Below, in pieces: positions 7,726-16,258 of a stretch of 64,000 bases of DNA (the stretch's first letter is position 1; each line of letters begins with the position of its first letter). Source of the DNA: Clostridia bacterium (lineage in GTDB: Bacteria > Bacillota > Clostridia > UMGS1883); assembly GCA_017505525.1 (NCBI GenBank), contig JAFVPB010000002.1:77100-141099 (forward strand), in the 5' to 3' direction. The translations under genes and the position numbers were made by a program. The notes beneath the pieces were generated by a model that worked only from the letters and a program-made list of their open reading frames with translations, was not told the DNA's origin and ran no database searches.

Positions 7726-8219
7726 AACTCTTAAAAGCAAGAGCATATTTTAAAAACATAACTGAAATATCGCCCGAATTTCTTAAGGAGAATGGCATTT
7801 CAGGGCTTATCCTGGATATCGACAACACCCTTATCGGGCACAACGTACCTCTTCCCGATGAAAAAACAACAAATCATTTAAGAGAGCTTGAAAATGCGGG
7901 CATTAAGCTTTGCGTTGTTTCAAACAACACTTACGACCGCGTTAAAAGTTTTACCGAAAAAATAGGTGTTGAATTCTTTGTGGCAAATGCACTTAAGCCA
8001 CGCAGAAAAGGATATATTGAAGCATCTGAGAGTATGAAACTTGCTCTTAGTGAAATCGGCGCAGCAGGAGACCAGCTATTCACTGATGTTCTCGGCGCAA
8101 ATCTTGCAGGTTGCTTTTCAATCTATACCAAACCGCTTCACACTGGCGGAGAAGGATTTTTTATAGCACTGAAAAGAATTTTTGAAAATCCATTTTTACC
8201 CAAGGAGGAATTATTATGA
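7722..8219 (+). CDS. yqeG: YqeG-family HAD-type phosphatase
   Basis: A 165-residue HAD superfamily phosphatase, subclass IIIA, the YqeG family. The ATG at 7722 follows GGAGG and overlaps the stop of the glycosylase gene (ATGA). Motif I is DIDNTL (about 31-36) with both aspartates. Motif II is the VVSNN segment. The motif III lysine is in KPRRKGY, and the final motif is GDQLFTDVLGANLAG. Relatives include PGP phosphatases of mitochondria and plastids; the bacterial substrate is uncertain. In many Firmicutes yqeG sits near aroE/yqeH, so this operon context is different. Confidence 0.92.
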   Translation: MKLLKARAYFKNITEISPEFLKENGISGLILDIDNTLIGHNVPLPDEKTTNHLRELENAGIKLCVVSNNTYDRVKSFTEKIGVEFFVANALKPRRKGYIEASESMKLALSEIGAAGDQLFTDVLGANLAGCFSIYTKPLHTGGEGFFIALKRIFENPFLPKEELL

Positions 8220-10195
8220 AAAAATTTATTTTTGCACTTGTCTTCACACTTTTATTTGCTACGGCAGCATCTGCCTCTACACAAGTCTATATTGACAGTG
8301 TAGCTGTGCCATTCAATGATTCTACAGGTTATCCGTTTGTAGAAAACGGAAGAACACTCGTTCCGTTACGTGCTACTATGGAAGCTTTTGGTGCCGAGGT
8401 TAAATGGGACGGCGCTCAGCAAACTGCTGTTGTTTCCAAAGGCGTTACAACAGTTACATGCAAGATAAACGAAGCCGCTATCTACAGAAACGGAACAAAA
8501 ATAGAAAATGATGCTCCTGCCCAGATCAGAAACGGACGTACATATCTCCCTATAAGAATTGTGCTTGAAGCTTTAGGCGCACAGGTTGAATGGAACGGAA
8601 ACGTTGTTGTAACAAGCGGTCCCGCGGGAAATCTTGTGTATTCAATACTTAACAGTGGCTCTCACGTTTCCAATGTTTGGAAACGCTGGAGTGAAGCTTT
8701 AAACCTTAAATCTTCGGGAAACTATAGCGGTGCTATTGCTGCATTCACCAAACTTGCCCCTGATTTCATCGAGGAAAACTCAGCTTACACAGCTCAGGCG
8801 AGCAACGCTATGCTTTTTAAGCATCTTGGCGAATGCTATGCATCTCTCGGGCAGAACGAACATGCTGCTGCCTGCTTCAAATATGAAGCTTCTATTTGGG
8901 AAAAGCTTGGTAAAAACGAAGAAACAATCGATGCAAACCGCAGATCATCACTTATAAATTCATATGTGCAGATGTATGCAAAAACATTAAATCCCGAGCT
9001 TAAACCGAGAAAGGATTTCGGAGAAATGTATGAACCTGCAAACGGAATCTACATCGGTGCATATGCCGAGGGCGACTCAAACATCCATAATCCATATAAT
9101 CCAAATATGTTTTATATGGATACATTTCCTCAATTAGTTGGAAAAGATATGGCAGGTTACCTTTTATACCTTCCAAGCACCACTCCCCTGTCTAATTATC
9201 AAAGTCATATTGAAAAAGCCAAACAAAAAAATAAAATCATACAAATTGCTCTCGAGCCTGCAAGTCTCTATACAATTACACCAAACTCATCCGAATATAT
9301 TCAGCTTGCACAGGATATGGAAAACAGTGGATGTAAATTTTTCTTAAGATTTGCAAGTGAAATGAATGATACTTCCTGTCCGTGGTATACTGAAGATTAT
9401 AATCTCTATATTGAAAAGTTCAGAATTGTGGCAAATATATTCCATCAGTATGCTCCGTCGGTAGCAGTTGTGTGGTCTCCTAATTTCTATCCGTCAAATA
9501 ATATTGAAAAATATTATCCCGGTGATGAATATGTGGATTACGTTGGTATTTCATCATATATGAACCATCAGCCTGAAACCGACCCCCTTGGCCAGAACAT
9601 CGACCGCAATCGCTGGAGTGCTCAGCTTGATACTATTCACAGTTTATATGGATATAAAAAGCCAATAATAATTTCAGAAGGTGCAGCATCTTATATGGAC
9701 TTTAAAACATATGCCGATATAACAGATTTTGCATCCAGACAAATATACGATTACTACACATATCTTCCAATCAAATACCCTTCTGTTAAAGCAGTATTTT
9801 TATATGCCAACGATGTAAGCAACTACAGATTTTCGCTTACGAAAAATAACACATATCTTAATGCTTATAAAAACGGCATCGCTCCTGACCAGTTCCTTTC
9901 AAGTCCCGATGAGTATGCATATCTTCATCAATACTACGAGCTTGGAACAAATGTAAGGGTTGAACCTCAGCCCACTGAAATCTGTTCTTATGTAAAAACA
10001 CCTGCAAACGATATCAGCTATGTAATCTATAGTATATACGGCACCGATGTCGCAACATCATACGGAATTCCGTTTTCAGTCAACATCGATTTTACATACT
10101 ACAGAGGAACTACAGTGCCCCTTACGGCAAAAGCTTATGATTCAAACTACAAGCTTGTAGCAGAAGAGACCTATTATCTTAAGGTTATGAATTAA
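8216..10195 (+). CDS. Secreted protein: copper-amine-oxidase-N stalk, TPR-like and GH26-like domains
   Basis: A 659-residue exported protein starting in the stop codon of yqeG. Residues 1-20 are a signal peptide. Residues ~25-140 are two halves of a copper-amine-oxidase N-terminal-like (stalk) domain: NGRTLVPLRATMEAFGAEV and NGRTYLPIRIVLEALGAQV. Residues ~145-245 look like TPR helices (SGNYSGAIAAFTKLA, LGECYASLGQNEHAAACF). From ~270 to 560 a TIM-barrel region resembles GH26 mannanases. FFLRFASEMND supplies a probable acid/base glutamate, followed by VAVVWSPN and EYVDYVGISSYM. KKPIIISEGAASY supplies the probable nucleophile. The last ~90 residues form an unassigned beta domain. I infer a wall-associated polysaccharide-acting enzyme; the substrate is unknown. 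Confidence 0.78.
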   Translation: MKKFIFALVFTLLFATAASASTQVYIDSVAVPFNDSTGYPFVENGRTLVPLRATMEAFGAEVKWDGAQQTAVVSKGVTTVTCKINEAAIYRNGTKIENDAPAQIRNGRTYLPIRIVLEALGAQVEWNGNVVVTSGPAGNLVYSILNSGSHVSNVWKRWSEALNLKSSGNYSGAIAAFTKLAPDFIEENSAYTAQASNAMLFKHLGECYASLGQNEHAAACFKYEASIWEKLGKNEETIDANRRSSLINSYVQMYAKTLNPELKPRKDFGEMYEPANGIYIGAYAEGDSNIHNPYNPNMFYMDTFPQLVGKDMAGYLLYLPSTTPLSNYQSHIEKAKQKNKIIQIALEPASLYTITPNSSEYIQLAQDMENSGCKFFLRFASEMNDTSCPWYTEDYNLYIEKFRIVANIFHQYAPSVAVVWSPNFYPSNNIEKYYPGDEYVDYVGISSYMNHQPETDPLGQNIDRNRWSAQLDTIHSLYGYKKPIIISEGAASYMDFKTYADITDFASRQIYDYYTYLPIKYPSVKAVFLYANDVSNYRFSLTKNNTYLNAYKNGIAPDQFLSSPDEYAYLHQYYELGTNVRVEPQPTEICSYVKTPANDISYVIYSIYGTDVATSYGIPFSVNIDFTYYRGTTVPLTAKAYDSNYKLVAEETYYLKVMN

Positions 10196-10210
10196 GAAGG
10201 AGATTTATTT

Positions 10211-11047
10211 ATGAAGCTTGGCCTTGTTCTTGAGGGAGGCGCCAACAGAGCCTACTTTTCTGTTGGCGTTATGGACGCTCTTATTGATTTGGGCATTAAG
10301 GCAGATTACATTATTGGGGTGTCGGCAGGAATTGCAAATGCCATTTCCTATGCCTCAAACCAGCGTGGAAGAAGCATCGGAATAGGGCTAACTTATCTTA
10401 ATGATAAACGGTATATGGGATGCCGACATTTTCTTTCAAAAGAAAATAAAAGCTACTACAACAAAGATTTTATATTTAATCAGCTTCCCAATATTTATGC
10501 TCCTTTCGACTATGATGCTTTAAATAAATACGATGGCGAAATTTATGCAGGGGTAACAAGTCTTGATACGGGAGAATGCGAATATTTAAAAATAGACGGC
10601 ACCGATAAAAGCTGGACTGCCATTACGGCAAGCTGCGCTCTTCCCCTTATGTTTCCACCTGTAGAATATAACGGCAAAACGTATTTTGACGGCGGAATTT
10701 CAAATCCTATTCCATTTGAAAAGGCGCTGCAGGACGGATGTGATAAAATTATTGTTATTCTCACAAGGCCCCGCATTTTTGAAAAACGGGCTGATCCAAC
10801 TGTGAATCTCTGCCGTTTCCTCTACAGAAAACATCAAGGTTTTTCAAAAGCACTTAAAGAAAGAGCCGAAAAATACAATATTCTGCGCGAGCGTCTTTTT
10901 GAGCTTGAAAAAGAAGGAAAAGCAATCGTAATTGCCCCCGATAACACCGATAGTTGGAAAAGAACAGAGCGCAACAGCAAAATTATAAAAGAAATGTACG
11001 ACGAAGGCTATGAAAAAGCTATAAAAACAGTAAAAAAAGAACTGTAA
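10211..11047 (+). CDS. Patatin-like phospholipase
   Basis: A 278-residue patatin-fold serine lipase of the YchK/RssA-like bacterial type. The oxyanion loop is LVLEGGANRAYFSVG. The nucleophile elbow is GVSAG (residues ~36-40) and the catalytic aspartate lies in DGGISNP (~160). It has no signal peptide, so it should act in the cytoplasm or on the inner membrane face. An AAGGAG site precedes the ATG, and it is the last gene of the clpC operon. Its final codons (VKKEL) and stop lie inside a 41-bp sequence that recurs inverted at the end of rarA. Confidence 0.92.
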   Translation: MKLGLVLEGGANRAYFSVGVMDALIDLGIKADYIIGVSAGIANAISYASNQRGRSIGIGLTYLNDKRYMGCRHFLSKENKSYYNKDFIFNQLPNIYAPFDYDALNKYDGEIYAGVTSLDTGECEYLKIDGTDKSWTAITASCALPLMFPPVEYNGKTYFDGGISNPIPFEKALQDGCDKIIVILTRPRIFEKRADPTVNLCRFLYRKHQGFSKALKERAEKYNILRERLFELEKEGKAIVIAPDNTDSWKRTERNSKIIKEMYDEGYEKAIKTVKKEL

Positions 11048-11067
11048 AAACAAAGTTTTTACAGTTC
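11039..11067 (+). terminator. Terminator hairpin at the end of the clpC operon
   Basis: A perfect 13-bp stem with loop AAA overlaps the patatin stop codon. It has no long T run of its own but is followed by a second 13-bp hairpin (11067-11096) and a third (11189-11219). Confidence 0.65.
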
Positions 11068-11339
11068 AGCGTGTCGATAAACCTATCGACACGCTGGCAG
11101 ACTGGGAAAAAGGAAGGTAAATCTGTTCAATACAAGCTCGTCGGCGTACGATGGTACGGTAGAGATTGTATTGGACAGAAGCAAGCAAAAGTCCCTGAAA
11201 ACCACGTTTTCAGGGACTTTCTTAACTTTTAATTTTTTTGATAAAAATTATATTGTTAACGGTTCGTCGAGGACGCCGAACCCTACAAATTTATAAAAAT
11301 ATAATTTTGCTTGTGGTTGACCGACTTTTTCGACGGTCT

Positions 11340-11368
11340 GAACTGTAAAAACAAAGTTTTTACAGTTC
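11340..11368 (-). terminator. Terminator hairpin at the end of rarA
   Basis: The same 13-bp hairpin as at 11039-11067, overlapping the rarA stop codon. Transcription from rarA on the minus strand runs into it and then into the structured interior. Confidence 0.65.
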
Positions 11369-12625
11369 TTTTTTTACTTCATTCCAGTATTTTTCTGTCT
11401 GCTTTTCCAATTTATTGTTTGATGGAATATAGTATTTACTGTTTTTAAGAGTATCGGGAAGATACTGCTGTTTTACGTAATTATTCGGGTAACTGTGAGG
11501 ATATTTATAGCTGATGCCATGGCCGAGCTTACTTGCCCCACTGTAGTGTGCATCCTTAAGATGCGGCGGAATATCACCCATTTTACCGTTTCTTATATCA
11601 GAAAGTGCACTATCCACCGCACAGATAACACTATTTGACTTTGGTGCTGTTGCAAGCATTATCACAGCTTCTGCAAGCGGAATTCTTGCTTCGGGAAACC
11701 CAAGCTGAAGCGCCGCATCAACACACGCCTTTGTAATAACAATTGCATTGGGATATGCTAAGCCCACATCCTCTGCCGCCATAACAAGTATTCTTCTCGA
11801 TATACTTTGAATATCGCCCGCTTCTATAAGCCGCGATAAATAATGAAGTGCCGCATCGGGGTCGCTTCCGCGAACAGATTTTTGAAACGCACTCAAAACA
11901 TCATAGTGGCTGTCGCCATCTCTGTCGTGGCGAAAAGCCTTTTTCATAGTAACTGATTCCGCCGTTTCAAGAGTAATTTTTACAACCTGTTCTTCATTAG
12001 GGGCAGTAGCAAGTATACTTACCTCTAATGAGTTAAGCGCCTTTCTCACATCTCCAGAGGAAGATTGAGCAAGATGCTTTAGCGCATCATCATCAATTTC
12101 AAGCTTGTAGCTTTCGCTCAATTCACCTACAGCGCGCACAAGCGCCTTTTCTATATCACTTTCTTCCACACCATGAAATTCAAACACAGTCGAACGGGAA
12201 AGAATTGCATTGTATATATAAAAATACGGATTTTCCGTGGTGGATGCAATAAGAGTAACTCTTCCGTTTTCTATGCATTCAAGAAGAGATTGCTGTTGCT
12301 TCTTATTAAAATTCTGAATCTCGTCGAGGTACAGTATCACGCCATCGGCTCCAAGCATTGATTCCGCTTCCTGAAGCATTGATTTTATATCTGAAACGGA
12401 GGCGTTTGTTGCATTAAGCTTATAAAGGGGTTTATTCGCTCTTTTTGCTGCAATATTTGCAACAGTTGTTTTCCCCGTTCCCGATGGTCCGTAAAAAATC
12501 ATATTGGGAATGTTTCCCGAATTTATAATATTATAAAGCACCTTTCCCTCGCCAAGTATATGCTTTTGTCCCACAACCTCACAAAGCTCGCGCGGGCGCA
12601 TTCTGTCTGCAAGAGGAGCATTCAT
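11360..12625 (-). CDS. rarA: Replication-associated recombination protein A (RarA/MgsA)
   Basis: A 421-residue AAA+ clamp-loader-like ATPase that acts at stalled replication forks. It starts PLADRMRPRELCEVVGQKH, the standard RarA opening. Walker A is YGPSGTGKTT (~45) and Walker B is VILYLDEIQNFNK. Sensor 1 lies around IASTTENPYF. The C-terminal region includes AEDVGLAYPNA and the signature PHLKDAHYSGASKLGHG. Length is normal. The start has the ribosome site AAGGTGAT. It diverges from nth with a 101-bp shared upstream region, so both DNA-repair genes may be controlled together. Confidence 0.96.
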   Translation of the reverse strand: MNAPLADRMRPRELCEVVGQKHILGEGKVLYNIINSGNIPNMIFYGPSGTGKTTVANIAAKRANKPLYKLNATNASVSDIKSMLQEAESMLGADGVILYLDEIQNFNKKQQQSLLECIENGRVTLIASTTENPYFYIYNAILSRSTVFEFHGVEESDIEKALVRAVGELSESYKLEIDDDALKHLAQSSSGDVRKALNSLEVSILATAPNEEQVVKITLETAESVTMKKAFRHDRDGDSHYDVLSAFQKSVRGSDPDAALHYLSRLIEAGDIQSISRRILVMAAEDVGLAYPNAIVITKACVDAALQLGFPEARIPLAEAVIMLATAPKSNSVICAVDSALSDIRNGKMGDIPPHLKDAHYSGASKLGHGISYKYPHSYPNNYVKQQYLPDTLKNSKYYIPSNNKLEKQTEKYWNEVKKEL

Positions 12626-12726
12626 AAAATCACCTTCTTAGCAAATTTATGTAATACATATATTATATAAACTTTTTCTTTCAAAAACAAGTGTTTTATG
12701 TTAAAATTAAATAAGAAGGTGATTTT

Positions 12727-13362
12727 ATGAGAAAAAAAGATTTAGCACTGAAATTTTATGAAATTCTTTCCGTTTTATATCCCGATGCCCCCTGCACGCT
12801 TGACTATGAAACTCCGTTTCAATTGTTGATCGCAACACAGCTTGCAGCACAGTGCACCGATAAAAGGGTTAACATAGTAACAAAAGATTTGTTTAAAAAA
12901 TATCCAGATGTCTGCTCGTTTGCAAACGCCGAATTATCTGAACTTGAAGAGGATATCCGTCCCACAGGCTTTTATCATAATAAAGCCAAAAATATTATTG
13001 CGTGTTCAAAACGCCTCATTGAAGTTTATGGTGGCGAAGTTCCTGCTAATATGAATGATTTACTTACTCTTGACGGTGTTGGCAGGAAAACAGCAAACCT
13101 TGTTTTAGGCGATGTTTTCGGTCTTGGCGGAATGGTTATCGACACACACGCCAAACGACTTTTATACAGAGTTGGACTCACAAAGGAAACCGATCCCTAT
13201 AAGGTAGAGCGCGATACCGAAAAGCTTATTCCACGCGAAAACCACAGTGATTTCTGCCACAAACTTGTTATGCACGGCCGCACTTTATGCACTGCACGTA
13301 ATCCAAAATGTGATAATTGTGCCGTTGCAGAAATTTGCAAAAAACATATTGAAAAAAAATAA
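12727..13362 (+). CDS. nth: Endonuclease III
   Basis: A 211-residue DNA glycosylase/AP lyase for oxidised pyrimidines. The helix-hairpin-helix LDGVGRKTANLVLGD holds the catalytic lysine, and MVIDTHAKRL the conserved aspartate. The C-terminus has the four-cysteine C-x6-C-x2-C-x5-C pattern (CTARNPKCDNCAVAEIC) that binds a [4Fe-4S] cluster. The start is preceded by AAGAAGGTGAT. It is divergent from rarA and is followed by an independent promoter. Confidence 0.97.
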   Translation: MRKKDLALKFYEILSVLYPDAPCTLDYETPFQLLIATQLAAQCTDKRVNIVTKDLFKKYPDVCSFANAELSELEEDIRPTGFYHNKAKNIIACSKRLIEVYGGEVPANMNDLLTLDGVGRKTANLVLGDVFGLGGMVIDTHAKRLLYRVGLTKETDPYKVERDTEKLIPRENHSDFCHKLVMHGRTLCTARNPKCDNCAVAEICKKHIEKK

Positions 13363-13377
13363 AGTATACAGTATAAT
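13349..13377 (+). promoter_or_regulatory. Promoter of the ECF S-component/DUF4364 genes
   Basis: TTGAAA (13349-13354), a 17-bp spacer and TATAAT (13372-13377) overlap the end of nth and lie about 30 bases before the next start codon. Confidence 0.7.
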
Positions 13378-13406
13378 ATAACTATATGGCAAAAGGAGGC
13401 TTCATT

Positions 13407-14222
13407 ATGAATAACCACTCTTTTAACGAAGAAGATATCGAAACAGATACATACGTTTCATTTAAAGACCGTTTTGCTGCATACAAATTTTCGTGCAGAG
13501 AAATGCTCCAAAGCTCGGCTTCTCATCTTTTAAAGCCTGTAACAATTATTGTTATTATTTTGCTTATTGCAACATATATCCTTTTAGGGGTTGCAGGAAC
13601 TGTTGGTTTTTCATTTTACAGTTCAAATATCGAGCATTACGTTACAACAAACCTTGATATTATAGTTAATGCACTTTTAGGATATTTCTTTGGTCCTGTA
13701 ACGTGCGCAATAAGTGTAACACTTTGCACAATTGTAAGAATGATTGCCATGGGCTCCAACTTCTTCATAGGAAATGTTTTAGGTGCATGTATGGCAGGAT
13801 TTATCCACGGTTGGATACTCTACCGTTTGCGCCCCTATTGGCTTGAAACACGATTCAGAAGCTTTTATACAGATATGCTTATAAAAACAATTGAAACGCG
13901 TTTGTTTGTATCAACTTTTGTAAATATCATATTTATGTCGGTTATGCACAAGCTTTTAAACGGTTATCCTTTCATCGTATATCTTACGTTCTATTCAAAA
14001 TCAAGAATTCCGCTTTCATCCGTAAGCGAATTTTTCAAGGTATTCGTTCTTGGCATAGCTTTCGAATCAATCGTTGTTTTTGTGGCTATTGTAATCGCGA
14101 ATTTCATAGCACACAGGGCATTTGCTTCTCAGTTTGTTAAGCCCGATGTTATTGTTGACAGGCATGGTCATATTATAACGCCCGATGACGATCCCGATGT
14201 ATTCAACGAAACAAACTTTTAA
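13407..14222 (+). CDS. ECF transporter S component, FolT-like
   Basis: The ATG at 13407 follows AAAAGGAGG and gives 271 residues. After a ~45-residue soluble N-terminus come about six hydrophobic segments. The central one, IIVNALLGYFFGPVTCAISV, followed by NVLGACMAGFIHGWILYRL, matches the folate-type substrate-binding subunits of energy-coupling-factor transporters. A ~35-residue acidic tail ends the protein. The ECF-A/A' ATPases and EcfT are not in this window, so it would share a module encoded elsewhere. The substrate cannot be read from sequence; unlike folT at 16255 it has no riboswitch in front. Confidence 0.68.
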   Translation: MNNHSFNEEDIETDTYVSFKDRFAAYKFSCREMLQSSASHLLKPVTIIVIILLIATYILLGVAGTVGFSFYSSNIEHYVTTNLDIIVNALLGYFFGPVTCAISVTLCTIVRMIAMGSNFFIGNVLGACMAGFIHGWILYRLRPYWLETRFRSFYTDMLIKTIETRLFVSTFVNIIFMSVMHKLLNGYPFIVYLTFYSKSRIPLSSVSEFFKVFVLGIAFESIVVFVAIVIANFIAHRAFASQFVKPDVIVDRHGHIITPDDDPDVFNETNF

Positions 14223-14239
14223 TTTCTGGAGGAAAAAAG

Positions 14240-14779
14240 TTGGATTACTTCTTTAACGACGAAACAGATGTAAGGCTTATTACATTATTTATAATCGACG
14301 GGTTTAAAATGCCCGTTCCCTCTTCATATGTTTTCGATGTGATTATGCTTCAGCCTGTGGTAAACTACTTCGATATAAGCTCTCAACTTTCAGAGCTTTG
14401 TGAAAAAGAGCTTGTTACCTACTACACCGAAAAGGAAACAACATATTATAGTCTTACAACTAAAGGAGCCGAAACACTCAGCTACTTTAAAAAGCGAATT
14501 CCCCTTACAGTGAGGGAAAGATTTTTAAACACCATAAAATTAAAAATAAAAGAGCTTAAAAATTCGCTCAGCATAAAAAGCGAATATAATAAACTCAATG
14601 ATATTGAATATAATGTTTCTTTAGGTATTTTTGAAGGAGCGTACGAGCTTTTTTCTGTTTCCCTTTCTGTTGGCGATGAAAAAACGGCTCAAACTATGTG
14701 CGGCTCTTTTAAGTCTGACCCGCAGAAGCTTTATTCACAAATATTATCAACGTTATTAAACAAAGAGGATGTTCAATGA
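14240..14779 (+). CDS. DUF4364-family winged-helix protein
   Basis: A 179-residue protein starting with TTG, 8 bases after CTGGAGG. It opens with FNDETDVRLITLFIIDGF, typical of DUF4364. A winged-helix-like region with YYSLTTKGAETLSYF follows, then a mixed alpha/beta C-terminal half. It is probably a DNA-binding regulator, but its target is unknown. The stop codon is inside the terminator hairpin. It is probably co-transcribed with the S component 17 bp upstream. Confidence 0.8.
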   Translation: MDYFFNDETDVRLITLFIIDGFKMPVPSSYVFDVIMLQPVVNYFDISSQLSELCEKELVTYYTEKETTYYSLTTKGAETLSYFKKRIPLTVRERFLNTIKLKIKELKNSLSIKSEYNKLNDIEYNVSLGIFEGAYELFSVSLSVGDEKTAQTMCGSFKSDPQKLYSQILSTLLNKEDVQ

Positions 14780-14791
14780 ACATCCTCTTTT
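14762..14791 (+). terminator. Terminator overlapping the DUF4364 stop codon
   Basis: A 13-bp perfect stem AAAGAGGATGTTC/GAACATCCTCTTT (14762-14774 with 14778-14790), loop AAT, T tail. The last codons GAT GTT CAA TGA form part of the stem. Confidence 0.88.
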
Positions 14792-14885
14792 ACATTCTGC
14801 ATATAAAAGCCTTCCCTTTTGCGGAGTATCCTAAAGGACATCCGCATCGATATAAAGACTGTATAACCTAGATGATAACCCTTTC

Positions 14886-14965
14886 AAAGGCTCCCTTGTG
14901 TAAAGGGAGCTGTCAGCGTAGCTGACTGAGGGATTGTTTTGCTTTTTTACAACCCCTCCGAGTTT
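14886..14965. repeat. Intergenic palindromic repeat (GGCTCCCTT...GTCAGCGTAGCTGAC type)
   Basis: Two small hairpins in a row, GCTCCCTT/AAGGGAGC (14890-14910) and GTCAGC/GCTGAC (14912-14926), are followed by GAGGGATTG and then ACAACCCCTCCG. From memory, near-identical intergenic elements are widespread in gut Clostridia such as Faecalibacterium and Roseburia relatives. The rest of this gap (14792-15022), between convergent genes, holds a weak imperfect hairpin near 14820-14845 and nothing coding. Confidence 0.65.
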
Positions 14966-15022
14966 GATTTCAACAATATTCGTCTTTTGTCAAGCCGGGT
15001 TAAAAACTCTGCTTCTGTGTTT

Positions 15023-16258
15023 CTATCTCTCTTTTAAATCCTTGTACAAATACAGCGAACCGCAGATTAATGTTGCATCACCCGTTGAAGTGGCTTTTTT
15101 TATTGCCTCCTCAATATTTTCACAAGGGGTTGCATTAAAGCCGCAGTGCAAAAATTTTTCGGCTAAGTTCTGTGCCGTTTCTGCACGCGGATTATCCTTA
15201 ACCATCACCGTATACACGCATTTAATATTCAGCTCTTCTTTCATTAAAGAAATTGATTCATCAATTTCTTTATCGCGCATTGCACCAAAAATTATTGAAA
15301 TTTCCTTATCGGGCAAATATCTTTTCACGCTATCAACAAGCGTTTTTATTCCGCATACATTGTGAGCACCGTCGAAGTAAATCAAAGGCTCATCACTTAT
15401 TTTTTCAAATCTGCCTATATTCCTTGCTTTTTTAAGTCCCTCGCGGATATACTTTTCATCTATTTTAAGAAGATGGCAAACCTCGAGCGCAAGCGTTGCA
15501 TTCTCCACCTGATGCCTTCCCAAAAGGTCTATTTCAAGCTTTTCAAGGTCTTTATAGTCAAAGTTTTCACTACCATCTTTATAAGTAATGTTTGTTGGCG
15601 CGTCTGCCATAAAAACCCCACTGTGGGTATCTTTTGCTTTTTCGGCTATAACGCTCAGTGCCTCCTGGTCAGAAAGCGTGATAACAGGGCAGTTTTCTTT
15701 AATTATCCCTGCTTTTTCAAAAGTAATTTTTTCAATGGTATCGCCAAGGTATTCTGTGTGGTCCATATCCACTCTTGTTATAACGCTGCATATGGGACTA
15801 TCTATAATGTTTGTGGCATCAAGCCTTCCGCCAAGCCCCGTTTCAAGCACAACAACGTCGCATTTTTTCTCTTTAAAATACATAAAGGCACACGCCGTCC
15901 ATATTTCAAACTGCGTGGGCATTACGCCCGTTTCGCGCTCCATTTCCTCTGCTTTTTCTCCCACAAGAGAAAGAAGCCTGTCCATATCACTTGAACTTAT
16001 ATTTTCACCATCAATAGAAATGCGCTCGTAAACCTCTATCATATTGGGCGAAATAAACTTGCCTGTTTTAAACCCTGCCGAGCTTAAAATATTTTGCAAA
16101 AAGGCACAAACAGAACCTTTTCCGTTTGTTCCCGCAACGTGAATATATTTTCCGCCCTTGTGAGGATTTCCAAGCTTCTCAAGAAGCATCCCTATCGTTT
16201 CAAGCCCTAATTTACTTTTTTCCTGGAAACTGTTTGCATATGTTTTAAATTCTTTCAT
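15023..16258 (-). CDS. folC: Folylpolyglutamate synthase/dihydrofolate synthase
   Basis: A 411-residue Mur-ligase-family enzyme that adds glutamate to dihydropteroate and/or folates. The ATP loop is HVAGTNGKGSVCAFLQ (residues ~42-57), followed by TGKFISPNMIEVYERI. The middle-domain metal/ATP motif is LETGLGGRLDATN, and YFDGAHNVCGI starts the C-terminal domain. It overlaps folT by ATGA, so folate uptake and retention are translationally coupled under the THF riboswitch. Length is normal. Confidence 0.96.
   Translation of the reverse strand: MKEFKTYANSFQEKSKLGLETIGMLLEKLGNPHKGGKYIHVAGTNGKGSVCAFLQNILSSAGFKTGKFISPNMIEVYERISIDGENISSSDMDRLLSLVGEKAEEMERETGVMPTQFEIWTACAFMYFKEKKCDVVVLETGLGGRLDATNIIDSPICSVITRVDMDHTEYLGDTIEKITFEKAGIIKENCPVITLSDQEALSVIAEKAKDTHSGVFMADAPTNITYKDGSENFDYKDLEKLEIDLLGRHQVENATLALEVCHLLKIDEKYIREGLKKARNIGRFEKISDEPLIYFDGAHNVCGIKTLVDSVKRYLPDKEISIIFGAMRDKEIDESISLMKEELNIKCVYTVMVKDNPRAETAQNLAEKFLHCGFNATPCENIEEAIKKATSTGDATLICGSLYLYKDLKER

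Larger units (their letters stand above)
11029..11378. repeat. 350-bp element bounded by 41-bp perfect inverted repeats
   Basis: Positions 11029-11069 and the complement of 11338-11378 are identical over 41 bases. Each arm begins inside a coding region (the last codons of the patatin gene and of rarA, both encoding VKKEL) and holds a 13-bp hairpin GAACTGTAAAAAC-AAA-GTTTTTACAGTTC that serves as terminator. The 268-bp interior has more hairpins: a 13-bp stem at 11067-11096, a 14-bp stem at 11189-11219 and an imperfect long stem 11124-11180 (CTGTTCAATACAA with TTGTATTGGACAG). No ORF is present. It fills the gap between two convergent genes. Confidence 0.85.

Noticed and set aside
15362-15994. 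A 210-codon frame opposite folC.
   Set aside because: It is antisense to a clear folC, lacks a ribosome site and has a composition typical of a shadow frame.
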